This document shows, in pieces, positions 54,797 through 63,503 of a stretch of 64,000 bases of DNA (positions are counted from its first letter, which is position 1; every line of letters starts with the position of its first letter). A program made the position numbers and the translations under genes. The notes below the pieces were generated by a model. It saw nothing but the letters and a program-made list of their open reading frames with translations, did no database searches and was not told where the DNA came from. Source of the DNA: 21-14-0-10-47-8 sp966211795 (lineage in GTDB: Bacteria > Bdellovibrionota > Bdellovibrionia > Bdellovibrionales > Bdellovibrionaceae); NCBI GenBank assembly GCA_966211795.1, contig CBIHNW010000015.1, forward strand, positions 62,001 through 126,000, in the 5' to 3' direction.

Positions 54797-55275
54797 AAAG
54801 TCCTCCGGAGAAGGGGGTTCATCCACAAGCCATCTTGATAATCAAATTCGATCGACTGTGCCGGCATCCAGGCCTGATAGCGGTCCTGCAATAAATCCGT
54901 GTCCGCGGGAATCAGGCACAGCGCTTCTTCGATCCAATCCAGATGCGAGACGAAATAAATAACACCGGCTTGGCCGGCGAATGAGTTTAAAAATCTTTGC
55001 ACGCGGCGATTGAAAAGTTCGGCGGACTCGGAGTTTTGGCGCTCGTCCAGATCCGGTTGAATTTGCAATGGAATACCGAAATGGTTTTCGATTTGTTGAA
55101 AGGTTTGTTGTGCTCGCAATTTGGGCGAGCTGAGCAATTTAGTCGGCCGCGGCAAATTGGCCAAATCGATATCTTCGACAAGTTTTTGGGCTTGTTTCAG
55201 GCCTCTGGCGCTCAGTGGCGGATTCGAGCTTCCAGAGTTTTCTTTTTCAGCATGCCGGAACATCAAAATTCTCAT
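54793..55275 (-). CDS. SixA-like histidine phosphatase
   Basis: A 160-residue phosphohistidine phosphatase of the RHG superfamily. The catalytic His is in LMFRHAEKEN, the Arg in SPKLRAQQT and the second His in FVSHLDWIEEA. SixA removes phosphate from histidine phosphotransfer domains; here the substrate is not known, but the three hybrid kinases in this window make such a role conceivable. The ATG at 55275 suits the family; the frame extends to 55314. It is coupled to the FAH gene. Confidence 0.85.
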   Translation of the reverse strand: MRILMFRHAEKENSGSSNPPLSARGLKQAQKLVEDIDLANLPRPTKLLSSPKLRAQQTFQQIENHFGIPLQIQPDLDERQNSESAELFNRRVQRFLNSFAGQAGVIYFVSHLDWIEEALCLIPADTDLLQDRYQAWMPAQSIEFDYQDGLWMNPLLRRTL

Positions 55276-55337
55276 ACGAGAAAGAGAATAGCTGGAAGAG
55301 TTTGCCCGCGCCAACCGGATAATGTTAAAGTCTGGCT

Positions 55338-56231
55338 GTGAAAAGAGTCCATCGCTTTATAACAAATGATCTGACGATTCGCGTGGCGGCCGTCGATGCG
55401 ACAGCAGTCGTGGCCGAAATGCAAAACATCTTGCAGGCTTCGCCTTTGGCAACCATCGGTGTCGGTCGAGCCATGATTGGCGCCATGCTGATGGCGAGCC
55501 AATTGAAGGACGGCCAAGAGGTCGGCATTCTGCTCAAGGGCAACGGTCCCTTGGGAAGTCTATACGGCCAAGCCAGTTACGAAGGCCAAGTGCGCGGTTA
55601 CTGTCCGAATCCGCAATATTTTCCTCCCAACGAGGAAGACGCCTTGAACTTGCGAAAAGCGGTCGGCTTTGGAAATGTCACGGTCTCGCGACAGCAACCG
55701 TTCCAGCGCCAACCCTTTTTCGGAACCGTCGAGATGGTGTCGGGTGAAGTGGGCGATGATATCGCTCATTACCTGCACCAATCACATCAAATTCGATCTC
55801 TGGTTTCGGTTGGGGTGCTGCTTGATGCCGATGGCAAAGTGAAAGCGGCAGGCGGTGTTCTTCTAGAAGTCATGCCGGGCGTGGAAGAAAGCGTTGTCGA
55901 AAAAATTCAAGAGAACGCCGATAAATACAAACAAAATGTCTCGCAGGAAATTTCCAAAGGCAAAACGGAGCTTGAGCTTGTGGCGCCTTACCTTGAAGGC
56001 ATGCCTTACACCGAAATCCCGCATGACTATGAGATCCAATATTTCTGTCCCTGCACTCAGGAGCGGGTTCTTCGTTCGCTTGGGACTTTGGGCATGGAAG
56101 ATCTCGACGACATGATCAATCAAAAAGAAAACGCCGAAGTCACTTGTCAGATGTGCGGACGACGCTACACCGTGACCGTTGAAGAGCTTCAAGACCTGAA
56201 AACACAGTTGCATCGCAATTCGATGCATTGA
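55338..56231 (+). CDS. hslO: Redox-regulated chaperone Hsp33
   Basis: A 297-residue Hsp33 that becomes an active holdase on oxidation, in the cytoplasm. The zinc site is complete: CPC at YFCPCTQERV and CxxC at VTCQMCGRRY. The N-terminal domain has GVGRAMIGAMLMASQLKDG and GPLGSLYGQASYEGQVRGY. The only start is a GTG at 55338. It is divergent from the SixA-like gene, with 62 bp between starts, and 11 bp ahead of lgt, so the two are co-transcribed. Confidence 0.95.
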   Translation: MKRVHRFITNDLTIRVAAVDATAVVAEMQNILQASPLATIGVGRAMIGAMLMASQLKDGQEVGILLKGNGPLGSLYGQASYEGQVRGYCPNPQYFPPNEEDALNLRKAVGFGNVTVSRQQPFQRQPFFGTVEMVSGEVGDDIAHYLHQSHQIRSLVSVGVLLDADGKVKAAGGVLLEVMPGVEESVVEKIQENADKYKQNVSQEISKGKTELELVAPYLEGMPYTEIPHDYEIQYFCPCTQERVLRSLGTLGMEDLDDMINQKENAEVTCQMCGRRYTVTVEELQDLKTQLHRNSMH

Positions 56232-56242
56232 GGACGCCTCAC

Positions 56243-57034
56243 ATGATTCATTGGAATGTGGATCCCATTATCTTTTCGGCCGGATTCATTCAGCTGCGTT
56301 GGTACAGCCTTGGTTTTTTGCTGGGCTTTACGATCGGCTACCAGATCATGCGAAAAATCTGTCTGTGGGAAGGTAAATCCGTCGAGCAATTGGACTCTTT
56401 GTTGGTTCATTTGGTCGCCGGGACGACAATCGGGGCCCGGTTGGGTCACTGCCTGTTTTATGATCCAGCTTATTATCTCGCGCACCCCATCGAAATCTTG
56501 AAAATTTGGGAGGGCGGTCTCGCCAGTCATGGTGGAGTGATCGGTGTGCTGATTGCGGTTTGGTTATTTCAGCGCAAAAATCCTGGCTTTACCACCTTGT
56601 GGCTTTACGATCGCTTGATCATTCCAACGGTGATGACCGGCGGATTCATTCGTCTCGGAAATCTGATGAATTCGGAAATCTTAGGAAAACCAACCGAAGG
56701 TGGATGGGGAGTGGTCTTTGATCGGGTGGATCAATTTCCGCGTCATCCTGCCATGGTTTATGAAAGCTTGTGTTATTTTTTGATCTTCTTCATTTCTTAT
56801 CGAATGTACCTCAAGCGCAAACAAAACAGCCCTCCGGGTTTGATTTTTGGTTTCGTGCTTGCTGCTGTTTTCTTGTGCCGCATCGGGATTGAGTTTTTCA
56901 AAGAAAACCAATCTGCATTCGAGAATCAGATGACTTGGAATATGGGACAGCTGCTCAGTGTGCCATTTATCATAGTTGGCTGCTATTTTTTCCTTCGAGC
57001 GCGACGAGAGCTTCCCTTCACACAAAGTTCGTGA
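56243..57034 (+). CDS. lgt: Prolipoprotein diacylglyceryl transferase
   Basis: A 263-residue inner membrane enzyme that puts diacylglycerol on the lipobox cysteine of lipoproteins. It has about seven transmembrane helices and the Lgt signature (GGFIRLGNLMNSE, with the essential Arg and Asn), plus GARLGHCLFYDP, EGGLASHGGVIG and HPAMVYE. It serves the several lipoproteins in this window. The ATG at 56243 has GAGG upstream; a TTG at 56228 would add five residues. Confidence 0.95.
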   Translation: MIHWNVDPIIFSAGFIQLRWYSLGFLLGFTIGYQIMRKICLWEGKSVEQLDSLLVHLVAGTTIGARLGHCLFYDPAYYLAHPIEILKIWEGGLASHGGVIGVLIAVWLFQRKNPGFTTLWLYDRLIIPTVMTGGFIRLGNLMNSEILGKPTEGGWGVVFDRVDQFPRHPAMVYESLCYFLIFFISYRMYLKRKQNSPPGLIFGFVLAAVFLCRIGIEFFKENQSAFENQMTWNMGQLLSVPFIIVGCYFFLRARRELPFTQSS

Positions 57035-57222
57035 AATCTTCAAAATCAGTTTGGTTGATGGATTTTGCTTACGCCAGGCATCTATTTATTTAGTTTAGAA
57101 CGCGCGAGGCGAAAGCGGACCAATGTGAGGAATTAAGGAAAAATTTATTTTACACTCAGGTGGTTACATTCATAAATAGGTTCTTACATCGTACTTTGAG
57201 TTGCAGCAAAGCTCACACAATT

Positions 57223-57244
57223 AAAACGCTAATAAAAACGCTAA
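57223..57244 (+). promoter_or_regulatory. Direct repeat AAAACGCTAA upstream of the response regulator gene
   Basis: Two 10-bp copies start at 57223 and 57235, 12 bp apart, ending 18 bp before the ATG. Direct repeats about one helical turn apart are typical of OmpR-family binding sites, so autoregulation is possible. Confidence 0.4.
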
Positions 57245-57262
57245 AGGTGGCTAAGAATTCGT

Positions 57263-57952
57263 ATGTCTGATCAAAATCTCCGGGTCCTGATTGTTGAAGA
57301 TGAGTCTGAAATTCGAGAATTTTTAGTTTCCCAGTTCGTTGATGCAGGCGCCGCCGCGCACGGCTTGCCTTCGGGAGACTTGGTTCTGCAAGCATTGGAA
57401 GCTTTTCAGCCAAATATCGTTTTATTAGATCATATGATGCCGGGGAAATCCGGACGCGACATCATTCGTGAGATCCGTAGCCATGCCCGCTTTAGCGAAA
57501 CACCCATCATGATGGTGACCGGATTGGACGGGGAAGCCGAGAAAATACAGGCACTTGAAATGGGCGCGGATGACTATGTCACCAAACCTTTCTCGGTGAA
57601 AGAGCTGATCGCCCGCGCTCATGCATTGGTTCGACGTTCTCAATCCACTCATCGTGCCCAACAGAAAAACTTGGTGGTCAAAGAGCTCACTGTCGATTTC
57701 TCGGCGCACCGGGTTCTGCTGCGTGGAAGTGAGATCCCTCTCACCTTGACCGAATTCAAAATCTTGTGCGAGTTGCTGCGCCAATCAGGACAAGTCCTGA
57801 CCCGAGACAAGCTCCGCGAGCGCGCTCTGGGAAATTTAAACGTCACCGATCGCACGATCGACGTCCACATGGCGTCGCTTCGAAAAAAACTGGATGATAT
57901 GGGTGATTCGATTGAAACGGTGCGGGGCGTCGGCTACCGCATGGCGCTTTGA
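57263..57952 (+). CDS. OmpR/PhoB-family response regulator
   Basis: A 229-residue regulator. The receiver (~5-122) has the acidic pair in VEDES, the phospho-acceptor Asp in IVLLDHMMPGKSG, Thr in MMVTGLD and Lys in YVTKPF. The C-terminal winged helix (~135-229) has LTLTEFKILCELLRQSGQVL, then RTIDVHMASLRKKL and VRGVGYRM. The partner kinase is not adjacent. The direct repeat just upstream of the start may be its own binding site. Confidence 0.95.
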   Translation: MSDQNLRVLIVEDESEIREFLVSQFVDAGAAAHGLPSGDLVLQALEAFQPNIVLLDHMMPGKSGRDIIREIRSHARFSETPIMMVTGLDGEAEKIQALEMGADDYVTKPFSVKELIARAHALVRRSQSTHRAQQKNLVVKELTVDFSAHRVLLRGSEIPLTLTEFKILCELLRQSGQVLTRDKLRERALGNLNVTDRTIDVHMASLRKKLDDMGDSIETVRGVGYRMAL

Positions 57953-58079
57953 GCGTCCCTGGAAGCCGTGAGCTGTCGTTGCCGCGTCGTCGACGTCCAT
58001 GCGGACGCCTTCCTCGCTGCGCAGAATGCGCACCTACAGTGCGACGCCTCGGCTGACGGCTTCCATGAACGCTCAAAGC
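57946..58079. repeat. Long imperfect inverted repeat with internal stems
   Basis: GCTTTGAGCGTccCTGGAA at 57946 pairs with the complement at 58056-58079 (24 bp, 3 mismatches, continuing to GCCGT), enclosing ~86 bp of GC-rich sequence with further stems (CGTCC/GGACG, TGCGCA twice). It begins inside the last codons of the response regulator gene. It could be a structured terminator or a small mobile repeat of the REP/MITE kind. Confidence 0.6.
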
Positions 58080-58778
58080 TTGACCTGTCTTTTGAGTCCG
58101 CTCTTCTTTTTTCTTTCTAGATAATTCTGGTCTGATTTTCAATCTGAACTCTTTTTGATTTTAGCTGCTGGCTTGCCTGCGGCAGCCAGGCCGCTTGGGT
58201 TGAGCTTTGGTCGCTTGATTTTTGATCGGTTTGGTTCTTGAATTTTCGTCGCCTCGATTTTGATGTCTCGGGGCTTAAGCTTCTCTTGCATAAGCGCTTC
58301 TTATTCTGAAATCGAAATTTTTCCTGCTTTTCTGCTCTGGTGGTGGCGTTTTGGTATAAGGGGAACTTATGGTTGCTCTAATTGGCTATTTCCGCGCGGA
58401 CAGGAAGGGAGGAGCTTTTTTATTGCTCCCCTTCCAGCGAAGGCGGGAATGGGTGAAGGGTGTATGCGACTCTCGAGGATCCCGCGGATTGCGGTGAGAG
58501 CCAGGTCACTTGGGATTTGTCTAAAAGCAAAGGTCTTGCCATCGTTTTTGGTTTCCAAGTGACACCATCGGGCCTTTCAGTGTCGACAGTTTTGACAGGA
58601 ATTTTTTCCAAACATTTCAATGTCTTAATTGGATTTGGAGATTTGAAATCCAATTTATGACAGGCTGGAACGGGTTTTATTTGATGTAAACGTCTCAAGA
58701 CGATACGTAAAAATAACAGTAATATTAGATAGTTAGAAAATCGTGGAATCTGGTCTCGCCTTTGTAATACCAAATTCC
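58080..58778. other. Gap of about 700 bp without a convincing gene
   Basis: Open frames on both strands here lack ribosome sites and family resemblance. A hairpin at 58403-58435 (GGAAGGGAGGAGC, a loop of T-rich sequence, GCTCCCCTTCC, one bulge) could be a transcription stop or RNA structure. The base composition looks more mixed than in the genes on either side. Confidence 0.5.
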
Positions 58779-59411
58779 ATGATGTTGTCTCGTTTTAAGA
58801 AGCGAAGCCTGGCTTTGCTTCTTCCAGCTGTGTGTTTTCTCCTGGTGAATTGCGGCACCAAGCGGGATGCGCAAACCCAGAAAGACTGTGGTTTCGTGCA
58901 AAACGTTTATGGCGAAAGAATTTCTTGGAAAGACAGCTCGCCCATTCCACTTTACGTGCACGAGTCCTTTCCGCCGGCGATGTTGCCGGCTTTGAAAAGT
59001 GCCATTGGTCGTTGGGATCAGGCTTTGGGACGATCGGTGTTTCGAATCACTCAGACGGGTTATCAAAGTGCGGGTCCCGCGCAAGATGGAATGAATGTGA
59101 TCTATTGGATGAAGACTTGGGAAGCGAACAAAACCACCGAGCAAGCGCGCACCTCTGTTTATTGGATCGGCGATCAAATCAAGGAAGCCGACATTCGCAT
59201 CAACAATAAGAACTTCCAATTTTATATCGACCAACCGGCAGCCCCTGCAGATGTCCACCTGGAAAGCCTTTTGGTTCACGAGTTAGGGCATGTCTTGGGA
59301 CTGAAACATCGAGATGAAGCGGGCAGCGTGATGGCCACTTATTTGGCTAGTAGCACCTTGCGAACGGCTATCTCCTCGCAGGATTTGCAGGATCTCAAAT
59401 GCGAGTATTGA
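58779..59411 (+). CDS. Matrixin-like zinc metalloprotease lipoprotein
   Basis: A 210-residue protein with a signal sequence and lipobox-like LLVNC (Cys25). The zinc site is VHELGHVLGLKHRDE, with H167 and H171 and the third His in LKH, followed by a Met-turn (GSVMATYL). This is the matrixin/astacin-like metzincin arrangement. It would be a surface or periplasmic protease. The ATG at 58779 is chosen; a GTG at 58743 would place extra residues ahead of the signal. Confidence 0.82.
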   Translation: MMLSRFKKRSLALLLPAVCFLLVNCGTKRDAQTQKDCGFVQNVYGERISWKDSSPIPLYVHESFPPAMLPALKSAIGRWDQALGRSVFRITQTGYQSAGPAQDGMNVIYWMKTWEANKTTEQARTSVYWIGDQIKEADIRINNKNFQFYIDQPAAPADVHLESLLVHELGHVLGLKHRDEAGSVMATYLASSTLRTAISSQDLQDLKCEY

Positions 59412-59512
59412 CCACATATGTAATATTTCTATGTAAGGTAATTTAAGTTGAGAAATCGGAAGCAGGACCTAGACTTTGATATAGGGCGTACCCGAAAAAA
59501 AGGAAGTGAGAG

Positions 59513-59749
59513 ATGAGAACACCAGGAACGGATTTCGATTTGAAGGCATTGGTGCAATCTGAATCTTCGACCTTAGGGCCGATGGATGGCGTTTTTGCGT
59601 CCGAAATTTCATATCATGAAATGGCAGAAACCCCTGTTCAGCAAATCGATATTTTGGAGCAATTGGAAGCGAATATGAAACAGCTGACCGAATTGCAATC
59701 CCGAATGAACTTTATGATGCGAGAAATTCGCTATTTGATGAAGGTCTGA
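59513..59749 (+). CDS. Small coiled-coil protein, unknown function
   Basis: A 78-residue protein. The first half is acidic and probably flexible; the second (IDILEQLEANMKQLTELQSR) is one helix with heptad spacing. AAAGGAAG lies before the ATG. It ends in a terminator hairpin that overlaps its stop codon. No family was recognised. Confidence 0.65.
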   Translation: MRTPGTDFDLKALVQSESSTLGPMDGVFASEISYHEMAETPVQQIDILEQLEANMKQLTELQSRMNFMMREIRYLMKV

Positions 59750-59769
59750 TTTATCAGGCCTTCGTTCTT
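59740..59769 (+). terminator. Terminator overlapping the stop of the small coiled-coil gene
   Basis: GAAGGTCTGA-TTTA-TCAGGCCTTC, a 10-bp stem with one wobble pair, then GTTCTTTG. The stop codon (59747-59749) is in the left arm. Confidence 0.7.
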
Positions 59770-59814
59770 TGCGCCGGCTCCACAGCCAGCCTCCATTACT
59801 GATCGCCAGAACGC

Positions 59815-61377
59815 TTAAACCTTCTTCGACAAAGACCCAATTTTAGGAATCACGAACTCGAGAAAATCACCATCTCGTTGTTGCATGATCGCGTTTTGCG
59901 CGACCGGGTGGTCGAATTTAAACTCTTCCCGAAATGTCTGATAGGAATTTGTGGAGACGGTCTTATCGTCTTCTTTGACCTTGTCTTCAAAGGCCCGGGT
60001 GCCGGCCACGACGGCTTTGTCGTTCTGGATGCGGACCTTGACCGAATCCTTGTCGTGTTCGGGCGAGTAGGCGCGAAGCACGTAGGAGCCTGAAGTTTCC
60101 GACAGGGTGCTGCCGCGATTTTGGATTTTATAAAAGGGATCGCCCGCTTTTTCGGTATAGTGGGCGGCCTCGGTCAGTTGGTTTTGCTTTAATTCATTGA
60201 GCTCGCGCTGGAAGAGGTTGTCCTGCACGCGCATGGATTCTTTCAAGGCGTTATCGTTGATTTTATAATTTTCCTGGAAATGTTCGTGCTGACGCTTGAG
60301 ATTGGCGTCTTGCACTTCTTTGTTTTTCTCGAAGGCCTGCTGATAATTTTTCTGCATTTCCTGCGATTTGGTTTCGAAAGTGGTTCTCTTTTTTTCAGTT
60401 TCGTATTTGTAGGTCTCGTCCTGGCGTTTCAGTTTATCATCGGCCATGGTTTTTTGTTCGAGAACTTTTCGTTCGCCATCCTGGTGGACTTGCTCGATCT
60501 GCTGGGAGTTCTCTTTGTAGACCTTTTCTTGCTGAATGTGACCGCGCTGAACTTCGCGATTGAGCTGCGCTTGATTTTCGTCACGCAGACGATCCATGCG
60601 GCTGATGCCTTCGGCTTGTTGTTTTTCGGTCTCGGTTTTCAGTTTCTGTTTCACGGCGTTGAGATTGGTTTCGCCACGGGCTTGCTCGCGGGCGATGCGG
60701 GCTTGGTTCGTTTCCTGTTTTTGCTTCAAAGTTTCAAAGCTCTGCGTGCGCTCTTTTTCGAGAGCGGCTTGGCGCATGGCATTTTCGGCCTGAGATGTTT
60801 TATGAAATCTGTCGTTGATCTGGCGCAATTCTTCGGCGTTTTTTTCCTGAATCTCGACGCGCTTGTCGTTGGAGCTTTGGTAGATGCGCGTGATTTCCGA
60901 GTTGGCCTGCTTCTGCACGCGATTGATTTGGTCTTGCTGTTGGCGCATGGATTCTTGCGCCTCTTTTTGGATCTTGGATTGTTGCTGATTTTCGCGGTCG
61001 TTCAGCGCCTTCATGCGCTCTTCAACTTGTTTTTCGGCGGTGCTGGCCTGCGTATTCAAGGCCTTTTGATTGTTATCGACGTACTTTTTGTAGGTCGTCA
61101 GCTCTTTGTTTCCCTGCTCCTTCAACGTGCTGACGCGATCTTGATTTTCTTCGCGCACGCCTTCCGTGGATTCGCGTCCGGCCTTCTTGAGATGATTGAT
61201 CGAAGCTTCGTTGTTGCTTTGGATTTCGCCACGCTGTTGTTTGTAGGATTCGCGCAGGTCATCTAAGTCCTGCTGCTGAGCCTTGACCAGATCGCGCCGC
61301 TTTTTCTGGTGCTCTTTCTGAAGGTCGTTGAGCTCTTCCGTATTGGATCTTCTTTGCGTCGAAATTTCGGATGCCAT
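59815..61377 (-). CDS. Long coiled-coil protein with C-terminal alpha-crystallin (sHSP) domain
   Basis: A 520-residue cytoplasmic protein. Residues ~1-400 are almost pure Q/E/K/R/N coiled coil with no membrane segment. Residues ~410-515 look like an alpha-crystallin domain: SGSYVLRAYSPEHDKDSVKV, NDKAVVAGTR, QTFREEFKFDHPVAQNAIMQ, DGDFLEFVIPKIG, matching the strand order and the closing hydrophobic I/V-P-x-I tail of small heat shock proteins. Ordinary sHSPs are ~150 residues with a short N-terminal arm. The fusion would give a long rod tipped with a chaperone fold. The role is unknown. It lies 58 bp after the 61436 gene on the same strand. Confidence 0.72.
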   Translation of the reverse strand: MASEISTQRRSNTEELNDLQKEHQKKRRDLVKAQQQDLDDLRESYKQQRGEIQSNNEASINHLKKAGRESTEGVREENQDRVSTLKEQGNKELTTYKKYVDNNQKALNTQASTAEKQVEERMKALNDRENQQQSKIQKEAQESMRQQQDQINRVQKQANSEITRIYQSSNDKRVEIQEKNAEELRQINDRFHKTSQAENAMRQAALEKERTQSFETLKQKQETNQARIAREQARGETNLNAVKQKLKTETEKQQAEGISRMDRLRDENQAQLNREVQRGHIQQEKVYKENSQQIEQVHQDGERKVLEQKTMADDKLKRQDETYKYETEKKRTTFETKSQEMQKNYQQAFEKNKEVQDANLKRQHEHFQENYKINDNALKESMRVQDNLFQRELNELKQNQLTEAAHYTEKAGDPFYKIQNRGSTLSETSGSYVLRAYSPEHDKDSVKVRIQNDKAVVAGTRAFEDKVKEDDKTVSTNSYQTFREEFKFDHPVAQNAIMQQRDGDFLEFVIPKIGSLSKKV

Positions 61378-61435
61378 GCTCTCAGTGTATCATGCTGAGA
61401 ATCGGATGGCCGAGAGCGAGAATCGGGAACTGGTC

Positions 61436-61807
61436 TCAGGGAGGGTTTTTGACAGCAGGTTTTGCCAAGTCCGCAGCTGGTGGCGGAGCGGACGGAGTTT
61501 CAAGGACTGCGGGAGTTGTCGCGCTGGAAGCTGGGTTGGCGGAAACCGCGGCTAAACTGGCAGGATCCCGGGGACTGTTGCAGGCAGGCATTTCGTTCGT
61601 GCGTCCGAAGCACATCCACGTGTCGATGTAAGTTATTTTTTCGCCCGCTTGCAGGTGGTGGTAGCCTTGATATTGGTCGGGGTCCAGGTTGCTCTTGATC
61701 TGGGCGCCAGGTTTTCCATCGGCAGAAGTGATCTGCAAAAGGAACATGCGGTACTCGGCCAAGGCCGGTAACGAAGTGAATAGAAAAAAGAGCAGGCAAA
61801 GACGCAT
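61436..61807 (-). CDS. Secreted small protein with Pro/Ala-rich tail, unknown function
   Basis: A 123-residue protein with a signal peptide (MRLCLLFFLFTSLPALA, cleavage before EYRM). The mature N-terminal part has two cysteines (TWMCFGRTNEMPACNS), and the last ~45 residues are Pro/Ala-rich and disordered. No family was recognised. It is upstream of the coiled-coil/alpha-crystallin gene on the same strand, possibly in one unit. Confidence 0.65.
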   Translation of the reverse strand: MRLCLLFFLFTSLPALAEYRMFLLQITSADGKPGAQIKSNLDPDQYQGYHHLQAGEKITYIDTWMCFGRTNEMPACNSPRDPASLAAVSANPASSATTPAVLETPSAPPPAADLAKPAVKNPP

Positions 61808-61924
61808 TCCCTTTTTTCGGTCGTTCTTGGAAAATTCTTAAAAACTGAAAGGCGAGTGCGAGAAATCGACCTGAGGGTCAAGGATAAGCACTGCGCCCGA
61901 TGCTGAGCGCTCAGTGCTCAATGC

Positions 61925-62440
61925 TTAGTGATGCTGTTCGGTGGCGGCGCGGACCGTGTTTTCAACGATGTGAAAATAAGTTCGTACCAACATTTCGAAA
62001 GCTTCTTCATCCAGCTCACGCAAGAAAGAGACTTTTTCGTAATAAGATTTCTTGGCGATCAATTCGGTCATGACGTCTTGCACGCGCTTCATCTTGTTGA
62101 AGTCGAAGAAGTCCTTGTCGTCTTTGCCTTGACCCATGACTTTGGCGATCGAGTGATTGTCGAACAGAATGTGAATGCCCATTGCTGACTGTTTCAGCAA
62201 AGCTTCCATTCTCTCCAAACTTTTCTCTTGCGCAGACTTGGCTTGCTTGTCGGCTTTTTCTTTCTCGCCCGCTTTGCCGGCCCGATTGGCTTGATCATTT
62301 TCCTGTCCAGACACGCCACCCCTCCTTAGTTTTTGAGCCCTGCGGTTTTCAAATTCTCGAGCATTCATGCTTGAAGAATTTGTTCCTGAGCTCTGTGCGG
62401 CTTTGGATCGTCCAACTTGATCCCATTCCGTGTGAGCCAA
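61925..62440 (-). CDS. Helical protein of unknown function
   Basis: A 171-residue soluble protein. The first ~75 residues are polar and disordered with K/E/Q repeats; the rest is helical (SLERMEALLKQSAMGIHILF, then FDFNKMKRVQDVMTELIAKK). It ends in HH. No family or motif was recognised. It is divergent from the 62743 gene. Confidence 0.68.
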   Translation of the reverse strand: MAHTEWDQVGRSKAAQSSGTNSSSMNAREFENRRAQKLRRGGVSGQENDQANRAGKAGEKEKADKQAKSAQEKSLERMEALLKQSAMGIHILFDNHSIAKVMGQGKDDKDFFDFNKMKRVQDVMTELIAKKSYYEKVSFLRELDEEAFEMLVRTYFHIVENTVRAATEQHH

Positions 62441-62742
62441 AACAGAAATCCCCTCAACTTTATGGTGAGAAAAATTTCTTCGACTTGCAAGTTTTAGTGA
62501 AGATTATGACGAGGCCCATCAAGATGCGCGCTTTGGATTTTCAGGTCGAGGTGTTAGCGTGAAGTCACCAGGAGGCCGTTATCGCCAAGTCGAAAGTTCC
62601 CTCTAAAAAACCGAAAAAGCTGAAAGCCAAGGGCGTTCGTTTCCGACGCAAAGTTCCCGCCATTGTCATCGATCAGCAAGCTGGTCTGGTTTTCGATAGC
62701 GAGAAAGAACTTTACGATTACTTCAAACCGCAAGTCGAGGCT

Positions 62743-63456
62743 TTGGAAAAGGAGCATCAAGCGCATCGTCCCGCAAACGATATCAGCGAAGAAGAGATTG
62801 CGGATATGGCATCTGAGCTGGATATCACCCTCGAAGAGCCGGCTGAGATTTGGTACGACGAGAAAACTTTCTCTGAATTTCCGATCTTTCATTTCCTGCG
62901 TCCTCTGGAAAGCGCGGATGCCTTTCATGTCGCAGTCACCTATGTTTCTTCGGAAGACGAGCCGACTTTCATTTTCTTGCATTTTGTCACACGCGATTTG
63001 GATCTGGTCGCTCGTTATCGACGCGGTGATCTGGTTTACGATCGAGCTTTCGAAGAGGTCGGGTTTGGCGCTCTCGAAGGAGATTCATTGGCCGAGGGAG
63101 ATCCGATGGCCATCGGTCTTTTTCTATCGATGCTGAAGCTTCGCGCGGAAGGGGATGTGCCATTCGAACAATTCCAAGCCATCGGCGCCGAGTGTCGAGA
63201 AGAGACCATCGAAAATGCCGATGAGATCTGGCGCAGCAATGACCTTCAGGGAAATACGCTTGTGACTTTTATCAGGGAATTTCCGGATCACCTCATGAAG
63301 GACCTATCCTACATCGCAGTCACTCAGGAAGACTCAAGCAACAGCGTGCACTCGCTTCTTTTTTCTTTCCCGACGACCGATGCCACCTTAGTCGATCGCT
63401 ATCGTCACGGTGAGAACTTGCAGACCGATGATGTCAGCCAAGAATCCAGCCATTGA
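62743..63456 (+). CDS. Acidic protein of unknown function (start uncertain)
   Basis: A 237-residue acidic, mixed alpha/beta protein in two similar-looking halves (EFPIFHFLRPLESADAFHVA with TYVSSEDEP; VTFIREFPDHLMKDLSYIAV with TQEDSS), each ending in a DxxxxVxRYRxG segment (LDLVARYRRGDL; ATLVDRYRHGEN). So it may be an internal duplication. The first usual start is a TTG at 62743, without a ribosome site. The frame is open back to 62563 and would add ~54 Lys/Arg-rich residues behind a GGAGG, but no ATG, GTG or TTG is there. No family was recognised. Confidence 0.65.
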   Translation: MEKEHQAHRPANDISEEEIADMASELDITLEEPAEIWYDEKTFSEFPIFHFLRPLESADAFHVAVTYVSSEDEPTFIFLHFVTRDLDLVARYRRGDLVYDRAFEEVGFGALEGDSLAEGDPMAIGLFLSMLKLRAEGDVPFEQFQAIGAECREETIENADEIWRSNDLQGNTLVTFIREFPDHLMKDLSYIAVTQEDSSNSVHSLLFSFPTTDATLVDRYRHGENLQTDDVSQESSH

Positions 63457-63503
63457 TCTAAGTTTCGGGAGATTCGCTACTAGGTGGTACCAAAGAGTGA
63501 TGT

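Noticed and set aside
60280..61266. 328-codon Leu/Phe-rich plus-strand frame that looks like a membrane protein
   Set aside because: It is the antisense reading of the Gln/Glu/Lys-rich coiled-coil gene; those codons read backwards give Leu, Phe and Val.
62182..62562. 126-codon plus-strand frame overlapping the 61925 gene
   Set aside because: Antisense to a better supported minus-strand gene, with no ribosome site or family.
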